DNA from: Lathyrus oleraceus
Taxonomy: Eukaryota > Streptophyta > Magnoliopsida > Fabales > Fabaceae
Assembly: GCF_024323335.1 (NCBI RefSeq)
Contig: NC_066585.1
Span: forward strand, 182,422,294 to 182,486,293
Direction: 5' to 3'
Length of the DNA stretch: 64,000 nt
Shown: positions 1-12,510 of the stretch, in pieces
How the letters are laid out: every line of letters begins with the position of its first letter
Position numbering within the stretch: the stretch's first letter is position 1
Notes under the pieces: model-generated
Databases searched by the model: none
What the model saw: the letters and a program-made list of their open reading frames with translations, nothing else
What the model was told of the DNA's origin: nothing
Position numbers and translations under genes: made by a program

Positions 1-163
1 CACCCTACCAAGACAAATGGCAAGGCCCAAACGTTTATGGGATAGCGGGTGGTAGTTGGTCAAAAAAAGGTGGATAATTTCGTGACTAGATGAAGTGATC
101 AAGGAGAAATGTAAATGAATGATTGATGGGAAAAAATTTCAGGGCCAAAATCGGGGTATGACA
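1..163 (-). repeat. Probable LTR terminus, reverse orientation
   Basis: The segment ends with tcggggtatgaca. On the minus strand this reads TGTCATACCCCGA, a start typical of legume Tat/Ogre-type LTRs. Only one end is in the window, so neither length nor family can be confirmed. No coding potential was seen. Confidence 0.4.
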
Positions 164-611
164 AAGATCAAAGTGTAAAGCAACAACCAAGAACCTCAAA
201 CCAAGTAGTGAGGATTCAACATAAGTAGTCCACCAATGACATGAACCAAAACTAGGGTTTCCAACACCTCAATGCAAGTCACAAGATTCATAAACCTCAT
301 AGATCAAGAATTAGGGTCTAGTATGGATGAAACACCAAGATGAAACTTCCAAGGCCTCAAGCACCTAATAACTAGGGTTTTACATCTTGAACCATAGAAT
401 GAACTACCCACTTTGACTGTAATATCACAATTTCTAGGGCTTGATCCTCAAGCAACCCCTAGCTTTTTGTTAGGTATAAACGCTCTCAAAATTTTGAATC
501 TATGATGATGTTAGTGCACTAGATGGTATGAATGCATATGAACGCAAATAAATCTCAAATAAAAAGGTTAGATGAAAATGAAAAGGGGAGGGAAAATTTT
601 GGGATATGACA
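164..611 (-). repeat. Second LTR-like terminus, reverse orientation
   Basis: It ends with ttttgggatatgaca, whose complement begins TGTCATATCCC and resembles the terminus at position 163. Short phrases such as ctagggttt recur inside. It may be a fragment of a related LTR or the flank of one. No open frame of note. Confidence 0.35.
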
Positions 612-1571
612 ATGATGAATTACAGTCATAGTGGGTATGTAGTCCTTACGATGTTGTTCTTCTATGGATGTTTACAATCAGAGTGAGGTTGTATTCATTG
701 TGATATTGTATTATTGCATGATTAATTAACATGCATCATATGTCATTGTGGTTGTGAAAAAGGCATGTTTGCTAGTTCAGAGTGGGGATTAGTGTCTTAT
801 CCCAAGCTCATAGTTAAGACTTGGAGCTCGCAGTTGATTGGAGCTCAAGGTTCACAAATGATTAGAACCCAGTTCATATGAAGAACTAAATGTTGAGTCG
901 TTACCGCATGCATATCGAGTTGAGTTGTGAGTCCGGTTCAAAGTGGGGGTTATGGAGAGCATGAGTCGATTCATTGTTGCATTATATTACATTATGATGA
1001 GATGTTTGTGTAATGATGAATACTCTTGCCTAATTGTGTGTGCATGGTTATGATGTAGGTGATATGTGAATACATGATGTTGATGTGAATTCTGATATGT
1101 GGATGATTGTGTAGATGTGTGAATCTATCCTGACTGTCTATACACCATTTATTATTTGAATGTATTCTCACCCACCCTTTTATATTGTGTCGTTTATTCT
1201 CCTTTAGAGTATAAATAATCAGGTACCTGAATAGCAGCTTGAGCTTAAGGACGGTGTTTTGCCTCTTTAATTGCTTATCATTCGAGTCTATAATTAGAGT
1301 CACTCTAATATGTAACACGAGAAGACGAGTTGTTTTATCATTTATATTATGATGCATATATTCATTTGATTTTAGAATTGAACCACTTTTCAAACCTTTG
1401 GTTGTTAAGGCTTTTATGCCAACTATTTTCTATTTTTCTCCTGTTTACGAGATGAGTTGTTTTTAATTATATGGTTCAAAATGTTTTGATGGTTGTGAGT
1501 AGTATCATGCTTGGTGAATATTTGTGACTTAATCATGTTTTTTTTGTAGAGTCGAGAAGTAGGGTGTTACA
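612..1571 (+). repeat. 5' LTR of gypsy B (left end uncertain)
   Basis: The last part (about 1,320-1,571) aligns with 3,750-4,005, including the shared phrases caaacctttggttgtt and cttttatgccaac. It ends gggtgttaca directly before the primer-binding site, which fixes the right border. Confidence 0.75.
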
Positions 1572-1574
1572 TAG

Positions 1575-1586
1575 TGGTATCAGAGC
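1575..1586 (+). other. Primer-binding site, initiator-Met tRNA type
   Basis: tggtatcagagc lies four bases after the LTR end. It is the standard plant retrotransposon site complementary to the 3' end of initiator methionine tRNA. Confidence 0.85.
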
Positions 1587-1736
1587 AGGTTGTTCTGTCC
1601 GGACAAGTTTTGTAATGATGTTCGTTCCCCAGTACACGACATGTGTGTGAAACACTGTTGATCCTCATTTGTTTTTCTAATCGTTTTCCTGTAGGAGTGG
1701 GATTGAAACAGTGAGGGAGAAGCTTATGCTTCTCTG

Positions 1737-3600
1737 AGATGTTTCAGGTGTGGAGGACTGGTTCGTCATGTCGTTGATTGCAAGTATAGGTTGTTGGATG
1801 AATCATTATTGTTTCCTGAGTTTATTGAAGAGGGAGATTCGAAGTTCATATATGTTGAGTGTGTGCCAAGGTTGATTTAGAAGTGTCTGATATGAGTGGT
1901 AGCACATTCATTGATACCTCAGCTAATGGTTAAGTGACTACTTTGTTGGTGTGTTTGAATTGTCCTTTGATAATTTATGGTAGAGATTTTTGGATTGACT
2001 TAGTGTGTTTGCCTCTAAGTCAACTCGGTGTTATTATGGGAATGAATTGGTTGGAGTTCAACCATGTGTTTATCAATTGTTTTGATAAATCGGTAAAGTT
2101 TCTTGAATCCGAAGAGAGTACGGAGTCGAGTTTCATGACCATGAGGCAGGTAGAGATGTACTTGAGGAAGGTGCTCAAGTGTTCATGGTGTTCGTGCCCT
2201 TGAGTTGGGGAATCGATAGAGTGATTACGGATCTACCTGGGGTGAATGAGTTTCCTAAGGTGTTCCTAGATGACATTATTAATTTCCTCCCTAAAGCATG
2301 AGGTGGAGTTTGCAATAGACTTAGTACCTGATACTAGTCTTGTGTCGGTGGCTCCTTATATGATGTCTACTTCAGAGTTGGGTGGGGTGAAGAAACAATT
2401 AGAGGATCTGCTTGGGAAGAAGTTTGTTTGATCGAGTGTTTCACTATGGGGAGCGTCGATACTGTTAGTTAAGAAGAAGGTTGGTAGCATCAAGTGATAT
2501 GTTGACTATCAACAACTAAACAAGGTTACTATTAAGAATAAGTATCCATTTTCGAGGATTGATGATCTAATGGATCAGTTGGTTGGTTCTTGTGTGTTTA
2601 TCAAGATCTATTTGCATTTGGGTTATCATCATATCCGTGTGAACTCAGATGATATTCTGAAGACTTCATTCAGGATGACGTATGGTAATTACGAATATTC
2701 AATGATGTCATTTGGTTTGTACAATTCACCTGGAGTGTTCATGGAGTACATGTATAGAATATTCTATTCGTACCTAAATCAGTTTGTGGTTGTCTTCATG
2801 GATGATATTCTTATATACTCAAAGACTGATGAAGAACATGAGGAGCATCTGAGAGTTGTATTCTAGACCATAGAGGAGAAGAAGATATATGCAAATTTGT
2901 CTACGTGTGAGGTTTGGCAGAAAGAAGTGAATTTCCTTGGTCATGTGATTTATAATGGTGGTATTATTGTGGATCCATCAAAGATCGATATTGTGTTTCA
3001 ATGGGAGACTCTGAACTCTGCTACTGAGATAAGAAGTTTTCTTGGTTTGGCTGGTTACTACATCAGGTTCATCAGAGGCTTTTCAAAGTTGGCATTGCCT
3101 TTGACTCAGTTGAATCAAAAGGGTCAGGCCTATATATGGAGTGTTCAGTGTGAAGAGAGTTTTCAAGAAATCAAGAAGAAATTAACGTTTTCTCTAGTTT
3201 TGATTTTACCGAGTCTAAGTGAATCATTTGTTGTGTATTGTGATGCTTCGCGGATGGGTTTGGGTGGTGTCTTGAGAATGGTCAGGTTGTGGCTTATGCG
3301 TTCAAACAATTGAAAGTTCATGACAGGAATTATCCTATGCATGATCTAGAGTTAACAACCATGGTGTTCGTGTTGAAAGTTTGGAGGCATTATCAGTTTG
3401 GTTCCAAATTTTAGGTGTTTATTAATCACACGAGTTTGAAGTATCTATTCGATCAGAAAGAGTTGAATATGAGACATATGAGATGACTCGGATTTCTGAA
3501 AGAGTATGATTTTGGTTTGAGTTACCATCCTAGAAAAGCCAATGTTGTAGCTGATGCATTGAGCAGGAAGTCATTGCATATGTTGATTCTTATGATTCGA
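1737..3600 (+). pseudogene. gypsy B gag-protease-RT-RNase H remnant
   Basis: A broken polyprotein of a Ty3/gypsy element. At 1,737-1,784 there is a gag zinc knuckle in which the His position appears to be Arg (CFRCGGLVRHVVDC). The protease-RT linker follows (1,934-2,203). RT blocks read in several frames: the thumb and finger region at 2,450-2,570, [10 protein letters not shown] (the usual F/YxDD catalytic box, intact) near 2,800, and the connection region LGLAGYYIRFIRGFSKLA near 3,040. RNase H follows with the YCDASRMGLGGVL motif near 3,240 and the conserved ADALSRKS near 3,555. Stops and frameshifts occur at about 2,200, 2,865 and 3,285. Integrase is absent: after about 3,600 the sequence runs into the 3' LTR. 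Confidence 0.85.
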
Positions 3601-3747
3601 GAGTTATAGTTGACCAAATAGTTCAGAGATGAGTTTAGTGTGCGAGAAGACTCCTAACAATGTGAAGCTGGGTATGTTGAAGCTGACTAGTGGTATCCTT
3701 GAAGAGATCAGAGAAGGTCAGAAAAGTTGATTTGGGATTGGTTAACA

Positions 3748-4005
3748 TGAGGGGACAAGTTGTTTTATCATTTATATTATCTCTCATATCTTCATTTTAT
3801 TTTAGCACTGAACCAATTTTCAAACCTTTGGTTGTTGAGGCTTTTATGCCAACTATTTTCTAATTTTCCATGGCTTATGAAATGAGTTGTTTTTAATTAT
3901 GTGGTTCAGAATATTTGGATGGTTGTGAATGGCATCCTGCTTGGTGAGTATTTGTGAGTTAATTATGTTTTATTTATTTGTCGAGTTGGGAAGTATGGTG
4001 TTACA
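3748..4005 (+). repeat. 3' LTR remnant of gypsy B
   Basis: About 258 bp aligning to the last quarter of the 5' LTR, ending tatggtgttaca. The first part of the LTR and the polypurine tract are gone, so a deletion joins RNase H sequence to the LTR interior. Confidence 0.8.
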
Positions 4006-4658
4006 AACAACATCGGCGCCCCCATGTTGAAACACTTGGTCGAACAAATTTCTTCTCAAGAAACTTTTCCAATTGTTTCTTCAGCTCATTCAACTCTGAA
4101 GAAGAAATGCTATAAGGATCCATCGATATAGGACTAGTACCAAGTACTAAGTCTATAGAAAACTTAACCTCGTGTTCCGATGACAAATCACTAATGTCAT
4201 ATGGAAACACTTCTGGAAAATCACACACCACTGGTAATTCACCAATCGCAACTTTGCTTTCAGCCTTCACATAAGCTAACACCATAAACACCTTTACATC
4301 ATTTTCCATGAATTCATCCACTTGCTTAGTAGACACAAATAACTCGTAACTTGCATCAAATTCTCGAAATGACACTGACTTGTCGAAACAATTGATATGA
4401 ACATGGTTGAACTCTAACCAGTTCATTTCAAGGATAACATCAAGTTTATTCAATTATAGACATATTAGATCCATCCCAAAATTCTTACCATAGATAGTTA
4501 GTGGACAATTCAAACAAAGCCACGAAGTAGTTATCGGACCCATAGCTGGAGTATCAACAATCATACTCCCAACCATAAAAGACAATTCTAGGTTCAACCT
4601 TTCATCACACTAAAGAAAAATAAAAGAATGGGTTGCACCCGTATCAATAATAGCAATA
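4006..4658 (-). pseudogene. gypsy A protease and RT N-terminal fragment
   Basis: Read leftward on the minus strand it begins with the aspartic-protease active site DTGATHSF (about 4,642-4,619), then the linker with MNWLEFNHVHINCFDKS, FPEVFPYDI and the start of the RT fingers (KFVRPSVSTWG). A single-base frameshift follows WG, just before the truncation at 4,006. A stop follows the protease loop near 4,610. It is homologous to the plus-strand frames of gypsy B at 1,934-2,450. Confidence 0.85.
4656..4658. other. CACTA target-site duplication (partner 37,021-37,023)
   Basis: ATA flanks both ends of the CACTA element. A 3-bp duplication is the rule for this superfamily. The duplication also restores the gypsy A reading frame when collapsed. 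Confidence 0.8.
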
Positions 4659-5315
4659 CACTACTACGGAAAACACATATAATGACGGTTGCAAAACATA
4701 TATAATAACGACTTCACGTTCGTTGTTAGGTAGTCTGTGATTGTATGTATGTTGGTTTCCATAACGTGCGAGTGACTGTGGTTATAAGTTAGGTAGCGCG
4801 CTACTTATAACAACGACTAAAAAAGACAATCGTTGTGAAATAATTTATAGGTCCTGGATTCGAATCCCAACAACGCGATACTTGCGTTATACTATTCTGC
4901 ATAGCGCTATATTTATAACAACAATTGAATTAAAAACCATTGTGATATTATTTGTTTTTTAGTATATATTTTTCAATTTTACAGTATTTCTAAATTTTTA
5001 ACCTGAATATTTTTGAATCGTATCAGACCAGAAACAACAATACACCCATTTGTGAATTGAATTAAACCAAAAATTATATTACATCAATGATACAATTCCA
5101 TTAGGAATAAAAAATTGTATATTACATCTAAACCAAAATGGCACAAAACAACATAAAATGTATACATCATTACATCAAATAATACTATTTTGTTGTCTTG
5201 GTGTCTTGACTTTAAACACCTATAATTTTAAATAATAATAGTTGTTAGAAAATAACATCATTAGAAATTATAACATACAATAAATTATGAATGAAGAATA
5301 TAAAATACTTAGTTT
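4659..5315. repeat. CACTA left terminal and subterminal region
   Basis: The terminal repeat is followed by repeated short motifs of the type ataacaacgac / cgttgtt in both orientations (4,700-4,940), as expected for subterminal transposase-binding repeats. The rest is AT-rich and non-coding. Confidence 0.7.
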
Positions 5316-7809
5316 TTAACTTTCCCATATGCCTTCTTGATGATCGTTACAAATATCATATATATCATCTCTACCAACTTCTTCATATGAAGTAGGCACT
5401 TCTATTGCATAAGAAGGAGTGGAGTAAATATCAAAACTTTCATCATCACGATGAGGAATTTGTTTTTCTTTGAGAACAATTGACCATCTCTTCGATAACT
5501 CTGAGGGGTATGTGTCATAAAAAACTTGTTTTTCTTGAGTAACCATGATGAATGGTTCAGTGTTATAAGTTTTCTTGCCAATGTCAACCCGTGTGAATCC
5601 TAACTCATCAGTTTGTAAATCATTGTTGTTGGGAACCCACTTGCATTTAAATAAAGTCACTTTGAAAATAACATAATCAATCTCCAAAATCTCCTCAATG
5701 ACACCATAAAGTGTGATGGTTGCCAAAATAAGATTCTTATATTTTGAATTAGAGTATGGATTCAGCCTCAACCATAACCCCACTATTTTGCATTGTACTT
5801 TGATCGTCTTTTGCTTTTGTATAAAATGAATCATTAGAAATGTTGTATGTCGTCCAATTTAACATAGTAAATTTTGGCATGTATGACAACCATTTAATTG
5901 TCTCGAAAGCACCATCATCATTAGAAATCCTCTTATTAACCCAACTTATGAATTTATTTTTATGCCGTGTCAACAACCACTTGTCATTTATTTGAGAATA
6001 TTTTTTCTTTATAACTTTTTGTGAGTAGCTATGTAAGGTCAACTACACTAAGATTATTCAATATATAGAAATGTTCTTCAAGTACTACATCCCGATACAT
6101 TGACTTAACATATAAACCTTAAGTACCTATACCTTTAAATCTGTCAGTATGACGAGACTTTGGAATTCCAATAGACTCTATTACCGATAAATAGTTTGAA
6201 CAAAAATCAAGAGCTTATATTGCGATCTACCTTTCAGCGATTGAAGCTTCAGGTCGATTATGATTCTTCATATATCCTTTAAATATCTTCATGTATTGCT
6301 CTATAGGATACATCCCCCTTAAATAAACTGGACCAGAAAATCTGATTTCTCTGACTAGATGAACAAGTAAGTGAATCATAATATCAAAAAATGATGGAGA
6401 AAAATACATCTCCAATTGACACAATATTAATGCAGCCTCTTCTTCTAATTCATATAATTTTTTGAAATAAAAAACTTTATTACATGTAACATTGAAGAAT
6501 AAGCACAATCTGTTTATAGTTAATCTTACGTTTTTTAGAAGGATGCCACATATAGCCACTGGTAGAAGTTGTTGCATCAAGACGTCAACAATCATGAGAA
6601 TTTAAGCCAATTAACTTGAGATCTTTCATGGATACAAGTTTCTTGATGTCTGAAGAGTAACCTTGGGGAAATTTGATAGCACCCAAACACTCACAAAAAC
6701 TTTTCTTCTCCTTTTTAGATAGAGTGTGACATGCTGGAGACAGATAAGATCTTTTCCCTTTATCTTCTAGAGCCAATTGTTGTTGTATACCCATCTCCAC
6801 CATATTTAAATGAGAATTCTTATTATCTTTAGGATTTCCTGGAATGTTTAGAAGTGTTTCTGTCAAACTATTACATACATTTTCTCCATGTGCATCACAT
6901 CAAGCCAATGTCTAACATGGAGTCTAGACCAATATGGAAGATCAAAGAACACCAATCTCTTTTTCCAAATATTTCTCTCAACGGAATTGCCTTTATTCTT
7001 TATAAATACAATAGTAAGTTGTTATTGTTGTTGATAAACTTCATCTCCAATTAAATGTTTATGAGCGCTTTCAAACTCCTACTCTCTGCTAAAATCCTTC
7101 TACAAATCTATGATAAGGATGATTGGGTTTTAGAAATTTCTGATGCCCAAGGTAAGCGGTCTTTTTTACAAACTCAAGCTGGTGAAAACATGTATCAGAT
7201 TCACATATAGGACACACTTTATGTCCTTTGACACTATATCCATCCAAATTACCATAAGCAGGAAGTCGTTGATTGTGCAAAATAACATTGCATGCATCTT
7301 AAACTTCTCACCAGAATATGCATCATCGTTGTCAACACCTTTATCTCACAAAATTTGTATATCCTCAATTAATGGACTAAGATAAACATCTATGTCATTT
7401 CCAGGTTGTCTTGGTCCGGAAATCATCATACTTAACATCATATACTCGTACTTCATGCACAACCAATGAGATAGGTTATAAATCATGATAAGAACAAGCC
7501 ACGAAGAATGGTTAGTACTCAAATTACCAAAGTATTCCATCTTTGGCAAGCCCAAGCCTAAGGTTTCTTAGCTCAAGGACAATTCGGAAACAATGAATTA
7601 ATTTTTTTCCATTACAAAGAATCGTCTACATGGCGAATGTTTCCATCATATTTTCTTTCATCCGTGTGACATCTAATATTCTTTGCGTCATTCTCATTAT
7701 CAAAATGTCTCTTTAACCTTGAAATTATTGGCAAGTACCATAGCACTTTAGCAGAAGGACACTTCTTACTAACATTGTCACTATCATCACCATTGTTATT
7801 CTTCAACTT
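5316..7809 (-). pseudogene. CACTA TNP2 transposase, C-terminal two thirds with DUF4218 and DUF4216
   Basis: Reading leftward: TNP2 transposase core blocks KVLWYLPII (7,740), MMLSMMISGPRQPGNDIDVY (7,450-7,390), AYGNLDGYSVKGHKVCPICE (7,260-7,205) and LDVMHMEK (6,900); then the DUF4218 domain (6,595-6,227, with ILCQLEMYFSPSFFDIMIHL and VYLRGMYPIEQYMK); then DUF4216 (6,042-5,316, with YGVIEEILEIDY and LFKCKWVPNN). These are the standard C-terminal modules of plant CACTA transposases, which bind the terminal repeats and carry out cut-and-paste transposition. Several frameshifts (near 5,800, 6,590, 6,870, 7,330) separate the blocks. The gene is cut at 7,809/7,810 by the Ogre; its N-terminus lies 27 kb away at 34,696-35,358. 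Confidence 0.9.
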
Positions 7810-7814
7810 GTAGC
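7810..7814. other. Ogre target-site duplication (partner 34,691-34,695)
   Basis: GTAGC directly precedes the 5' LTR start (TGTAAG) and directly follows the 3' LTR end (GCTACA). This gives an exact 5-bp duplication and fixes both ends of the Ogre. Confidence 0.95.
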
Positions 7815-10800
7815 TGTAAGACCCCAATTTTAACCCTAATATCCCTCATGCAATTTCAATCATATGCATTAGCATTGGGATCAAACCTTGGCATCCTCCT
7901 TACCCCTCTTTCATTGGGTTTGTTTTGGGAGAGATCACCAAGCACTATGTGATTGTACCATACTTGTATATCATCATTTTACTAACCAAAATACCAAAAA
8001 TATATCTTTGCGTTTTCCTAACTCTTTTGTAGGTGGGACATGATCTCCATTGATCTATCAAGTCATATCTAGGGTTTGAGACCCTCATGACAAAGAGAAC
8101 AATCATGAATTGATCCAAGAATGGTTATGAGCATCATATATAAGTTCCATTAATTCCTACATGTTATATTGATCAAGTTTTCTTCAAGAGTTTGAAGGTG
8201 ATTTGCCTTGGAAACCCTAGTTTGACTGGGTATCTTAAGTAGCTTCTCCAACAAGCTATCTCACCAATTGATCAAATTTCTCAAGGGACACTTCAAAATT
8301 CATCATCTTATGCATATATGATCTACCATGAGCCAATAAATTCCAAAGAACTGAAGGTTGGCAAGTTGGTTGATGGTGGTTGGCCAGATGAATTCATCTG
8401 ATCAAAACTGGGTCTCCCTAGACCCTATCTCCTACAATTTTCACCATATGAAAATTCTTCCAAGTTAAACGTTACTCTAAATACAATTACAAACAACTTT
8501 CATGTTGAGACCTAGAGCTAGTTTTGCTTGGAAAATCATTTTCTATGTTGAAACATTATAGGTCATTTTGTCTAAACCCAAATTTTAAAGTCAACTTCCC
8601 AAGGCCATAACTTTCTCATTTGTTATGAGATTAAATATTTCCAAGTTGAACAATCAAATTCAATATGTCTACTTCAACTTTGATGTTTGGAGTGAGAGCA
8701 AATTCAACTTTTATGAGCATGTGATATGAGGTTACATTATAGGTCATTTTTGACAGATACCATTGAACAAGTGATTTTTCCAAACTTCAAAAATGCATAA
8801 CTCTATCATTCTAAATCCAAATTACATGAAATTGGTTACCATTTTGAAGGCCTTTTAAAGGGATACAACTTTTATGAATACACTTTTCTCATTTGAAGCT
8901 CACATAAAAAGTTAAGTAAGGTGGAATATTGAGGTATATGGCTTGACACTTAGAAAAAATTTCAACATGTTGAAATTTCCAAACTTCCACCTCAAAATTC
9001 TCCATGTTCCAAGCTCCAAATGAAAAAGTGTTGATCATCAAACTTGTTCCCCTGATCCAAGCTTTCCAAAGAACCCAAGTTCATGCATTTTGGATGAGGT
9101 TTGCTAGGTCTGCGCATGGCTTTAACAGGGCTGCATCATTGGAAAGAATCAAATGCACAAATTTCAGTTCACAATGCCTTGCCATTCAAGCTTCATTCAG
9201 ACCTCAATTGGAATCACTTTGGACCTTATTGCATTACATCATGGGCCTGTACATGCTCATGCACTCGTGCCATCAACATTTCTAATTTTGGACAAATTTT
9301 TGAAGTGTGCAAATATCATTCCATTTGGCTATAAATACATGACCTCTATGCTCATTTGAAGAACACTTTGCGCACCAGCTTTGCCCCCCATTAAAACCCT
9401 CTCATTCTAAAGGAAAACCTGAGAAATTTCAATTTGAAATTTGAGTTTGAATCTCAACTGTTGAAGATTCAAGAACTCCAGGATCCAAAGCCTTTCAACC
9501 TCTTTAATCACTTCCTGCTAGCTTCTCAAGTGTGATCAGATCGTGTTTGGAGCAAGCAACATCAAGAAATGCATAGCATTGAAGGTAATTTTTAGAAAAC
9601 TTCATCTCTTTGATTCTCACTCAATTCTACTCAATTCTCTTGGATCTTTGGTTGTCTGAAGTCCTACCAATGTAGGCAAGAAGGTTGAGTTGCTTCGAGG
9701 TCAAACCGAAGCAACTCAGTTGACACACCTCAAAATTCAACTCCTCATATCTTTTTATATATTTGGAGTTAGTTGAAATTGAGGTCAGATTCGTGCTCTA
9801 CGCCATTTTTTCTTTCAGATCATGTCCTCCTTTTTCATTTATGTGATGGTGATGACTGAACCAGTCTGGTGTGCTGGACAGGTTCTGAGCCACATGATCA
9901 ATTCAAAATGTTTTAATCTCACGCGTTGGTTTTGATTACCATCCCTGTGGCGCATTGACTTAAGTCCACGGTGGAAAGCGCACTAAGGACCACTTGATCT
10001 GCCACCTCAATTAATGAGGGAGATCAAGTGGTCCACGTTTTTTGCTATTTTATGATTTTCATTTTAATCTTTTTATTTTCATTAATTCATATTAAATTTA
10101 GTATTGATCCAAAAAATATGAGAGTTTCACCAAAAATTTCAAAATAATTTCCTCTTTGACATTTTGAATTAAAATTATTTTTTGGATCATTATTAATGTT
10201 TTTCATGATTTAATTGATTTTGTGATTATTTTTAATTGTTTAAAAATACTTTTAAGTCTTTAAAAATTCTGAAATTTTTTCCCCAAGGTCCTTTGACCTT
10301 GTTTGACCTATGGTAAATCTCATGGCCATTTCTTTGGTGTTTTGATGAGGTTTTAGGAACTTGACAAACCATATTTAATTTAAATGTATTATTTTAGTCT
10401 TTTTAATTTGAATAAATGTCAATTAATTGTGTTCACCAATTGTGATGACTTGTTTGAGTTTGACTCTTGTTGTTGGGCCTTGGTCAAGGTTGATTTGACT
10501 TTGTCAAGTTAATATAATTGGATTTAGGGGATTGATGGAATGTACATTCCATCTCCCAAAATGAATGGATGATATTAATTTGGTAAAAGTCCTCCTTTGA
10601 TCAATTTGAGTTTTGATCCATTCCCCTCCCTATTCATCTCATTCCCCTTCTTTATGCATTCATCTCATTTGGCCTATGATATCTCAAAGTCCCAAGGCTA
10701 GTTGATTGAAAAATCAACATAAGTATGGATGAGATTAGGCCACCTCTTTTGCATATTCTTTTTTATGTGTAGTATGTTTCATGAGCATAGTCCATTATAT

Positions 10801-12480
10801 TATGTCTCTAACATGCATTAACACCAAAATTCAATTGCCTGACCTCAAATAGTTGTGACTTCTACATAAGTCCAATTACGATTGCTTAACATAGCGCTAA
10901 ATTTGTGACACAAAAGGCATAGAATTCTAGTTAGTGAGATTGTAAGTATCCCCTCTTTCATGGTATTATGTGGAAACTTGGTCTTTTTTCCTTCCTTTGG
11001 AAGATGTCTTGGCTCAAGGATCCATGCTTGTGATAAGTGGGTTGAGTATTCTTCAAAGAATAACTTAAAATGAAAGCAAAAGAAAAACAATACTAACTTC
11101 TAATTCATTAACAACTAACTTTTAATTTCAAGCCATTTACTTTAATGTCATTTAATTTTAACCTTTATTCATTTGCCATTATTCATAGCATTCTATTTGT
11201 TTATGTTAATGCAATTTTCACTTTGTCCATTTGGACCATATTGAGTGATATATCTTGTTTATGTATACTTTGCTTCTTTGTGTGGTCTTTGACCATTAAT
11301 GTACATAATAACAATAAAAACCCTAAAAAACTTTTTGTGTAGACTGTTGGCTTGATCTTGGACAAATGGACTTAGAACTTAGGCAACATTCCTATGCTAA
11401 AGGACTTGGCTAATGCCAACTTTTTGTGAAACCAAGTGCTTGCAATTTGGAACTTCATCTGATACATCATTCAAGATCCCTTTGAGTTCATCTGCAACAT
11501 GATCATTGTGAAGCTGTTATTTTGAACCTGTGACTTGTGGAATTCATCTGTTATATGGGTTAATTTGAAGAAGATCATGGAGTGGCTAAGCTTGGATGTG
11601 GCTATCTTTATTTAATTCCCTTGCTCTTCAAGATTGATATAATTGTGCATTTGTGTGTTGCTTGATTCTAAATGTCCAAGGGAATCTGGGTTTCTATTGA
11701 CAATCTTGTCTATTGGATTGCTACCCATTGGTCAGATCTTTTCAACTCTTAACTTTTAATTTTGTGCATAGGATTAGTATCTTCATCTTCTCCCCATTTC
11801 TTAAATTTCAAACTCTCTCCCTCCCCTTTTAAAATCGTCTTTGATTGAACTTATTTTGTTCTGAACTTTGACCACTTTGTAAAAAGATAGAAACTTTGGC
11901 CTTATGCCATTGCATTTTCAAACTTCTTTTATTAAATCAAATTTGTAAATAAACTTAACTATAATTGACTTAAACTTTCAAAAAGCCAAAAAAGGAACTA
12001 ACTCATTCAAACCATTTTAGGCCTTTGTGCCTTTCAAACTTAATTTCGTTAAAAGCAATGCATCCACTTTGAAATTTGTATCACGAACTACAAGGTTTTG
12101 ATCCTTCATTTTTATGTTGGTACGTAGGCACAAGTCCGAAGGTCTTGTCAAACACAAAAATATAATTAATTGAATTATTTTCTCATCCCCCCATTCTATT
12201 TGCTTGTAAACATCATTTTGTACCAACTACATATGCATACAAACAGGGCTCCCTAGGAGTACCTAGGACACTTTGGGTGCTAACACCTTCCCTTTGTGTA
12301 ACCAACCCCCTTACCTGTAATCTCTGACATTTTATTAGTTTTGATTTGAAAACTTATTACTTTTGGCTTTTGTTCGTACTTTTTCCATTTTCCCTTGGAA
12401 ACAATAAAAGCGCGGTGGCGGCTCTTGTTATTTGATGTCTAGCTTATCCATAGCTTGATGATCATGAATTTATTGCTACA
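7815..12480 (+). repeat. Ogre 5' LTR
   Basis: 4,666 bp from TGTAAGACCCC to GAATTTATTGCTACA. It aligns along its whole length with 29,981-34,690. Substitutions are scattered, and a segment of about 43 bp near 9,868 is missing relative to the 3' LTR. Small open frames inside (for example 9,004-9,359 and 10,845-11,090) recur in the other LTR but match no known protein, and I do not call them genes. Confidence 0.95.
9330..9337 (+). promoter_or_regulatory. Ogre 5' LTR TATA box
   Basis: TATAAATA about 1.5 kb into the LTR, in the same context (ggctataaatacatgacctc) as in the 3' LTR. It is the best candidate core promoter for Ogre transcription. Confidence 0.6.
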
Positions 12481-12490
12481 GAAATTAAGA

Positions 12491-12505
12491 GGCGACTCTG
12501 CTGGG
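12491..12505 (+). other. Ogre primer-binding site, tRNA-Arg type
   Basis: GGCGACTCTGCTGGG lies 10 bases after the LTR end. This matches the arginine-tRNA-complementary site known for Ogre and other Tat elements. Confidence 0.85.
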
Positions 12506-12510
12506 GAGTA

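Larger units (their letters stand above)
612..4005 (+). mobile_element. Ty3/gypsy retrotransposon 'gypsy B', internally deleted
   Basis: Order on the plus strand: LTR, initiator-Met-type primer site, gag zinc knuckle, protease-RT linker, reverse transcriptase, RNase H, then a shortened copy of the LTR ending ggtgttaca. Integrase is missing, as is most of gag. The protein family matches the minus-strand gypsy A fragment at 4,006-4,658; both carry the GMNWLEFNHV/EMNWLEFNHV linker motif. The left edge is approximate, because the expected TGTAACACC start is not visible. Confidence 0.85.

Noticed and set aside
9004..9359. Overlapping open frames of 68-93 codons in the Ogre LTR
   Set aside because: They are repeated in the 3' LTR (31,266-31,524) as sequence copies, overlap one another in three frames and match no protein family I know.
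10845..11342. Minus-strand frame of 81 codons and plus-strand frame of 65 codons in the LTR
   Set aside because: Present in both LTRs only because the LTRs are duplicates; low-complexity composition and no domain.
12491..12507. tRNA-like sequence near the Ogre LTR
   Set aside because: It is only the primer-binding complement of a tRNA 3' end, not a tRNA gene; the same holds for 1,575, 58,485 and 61,368.
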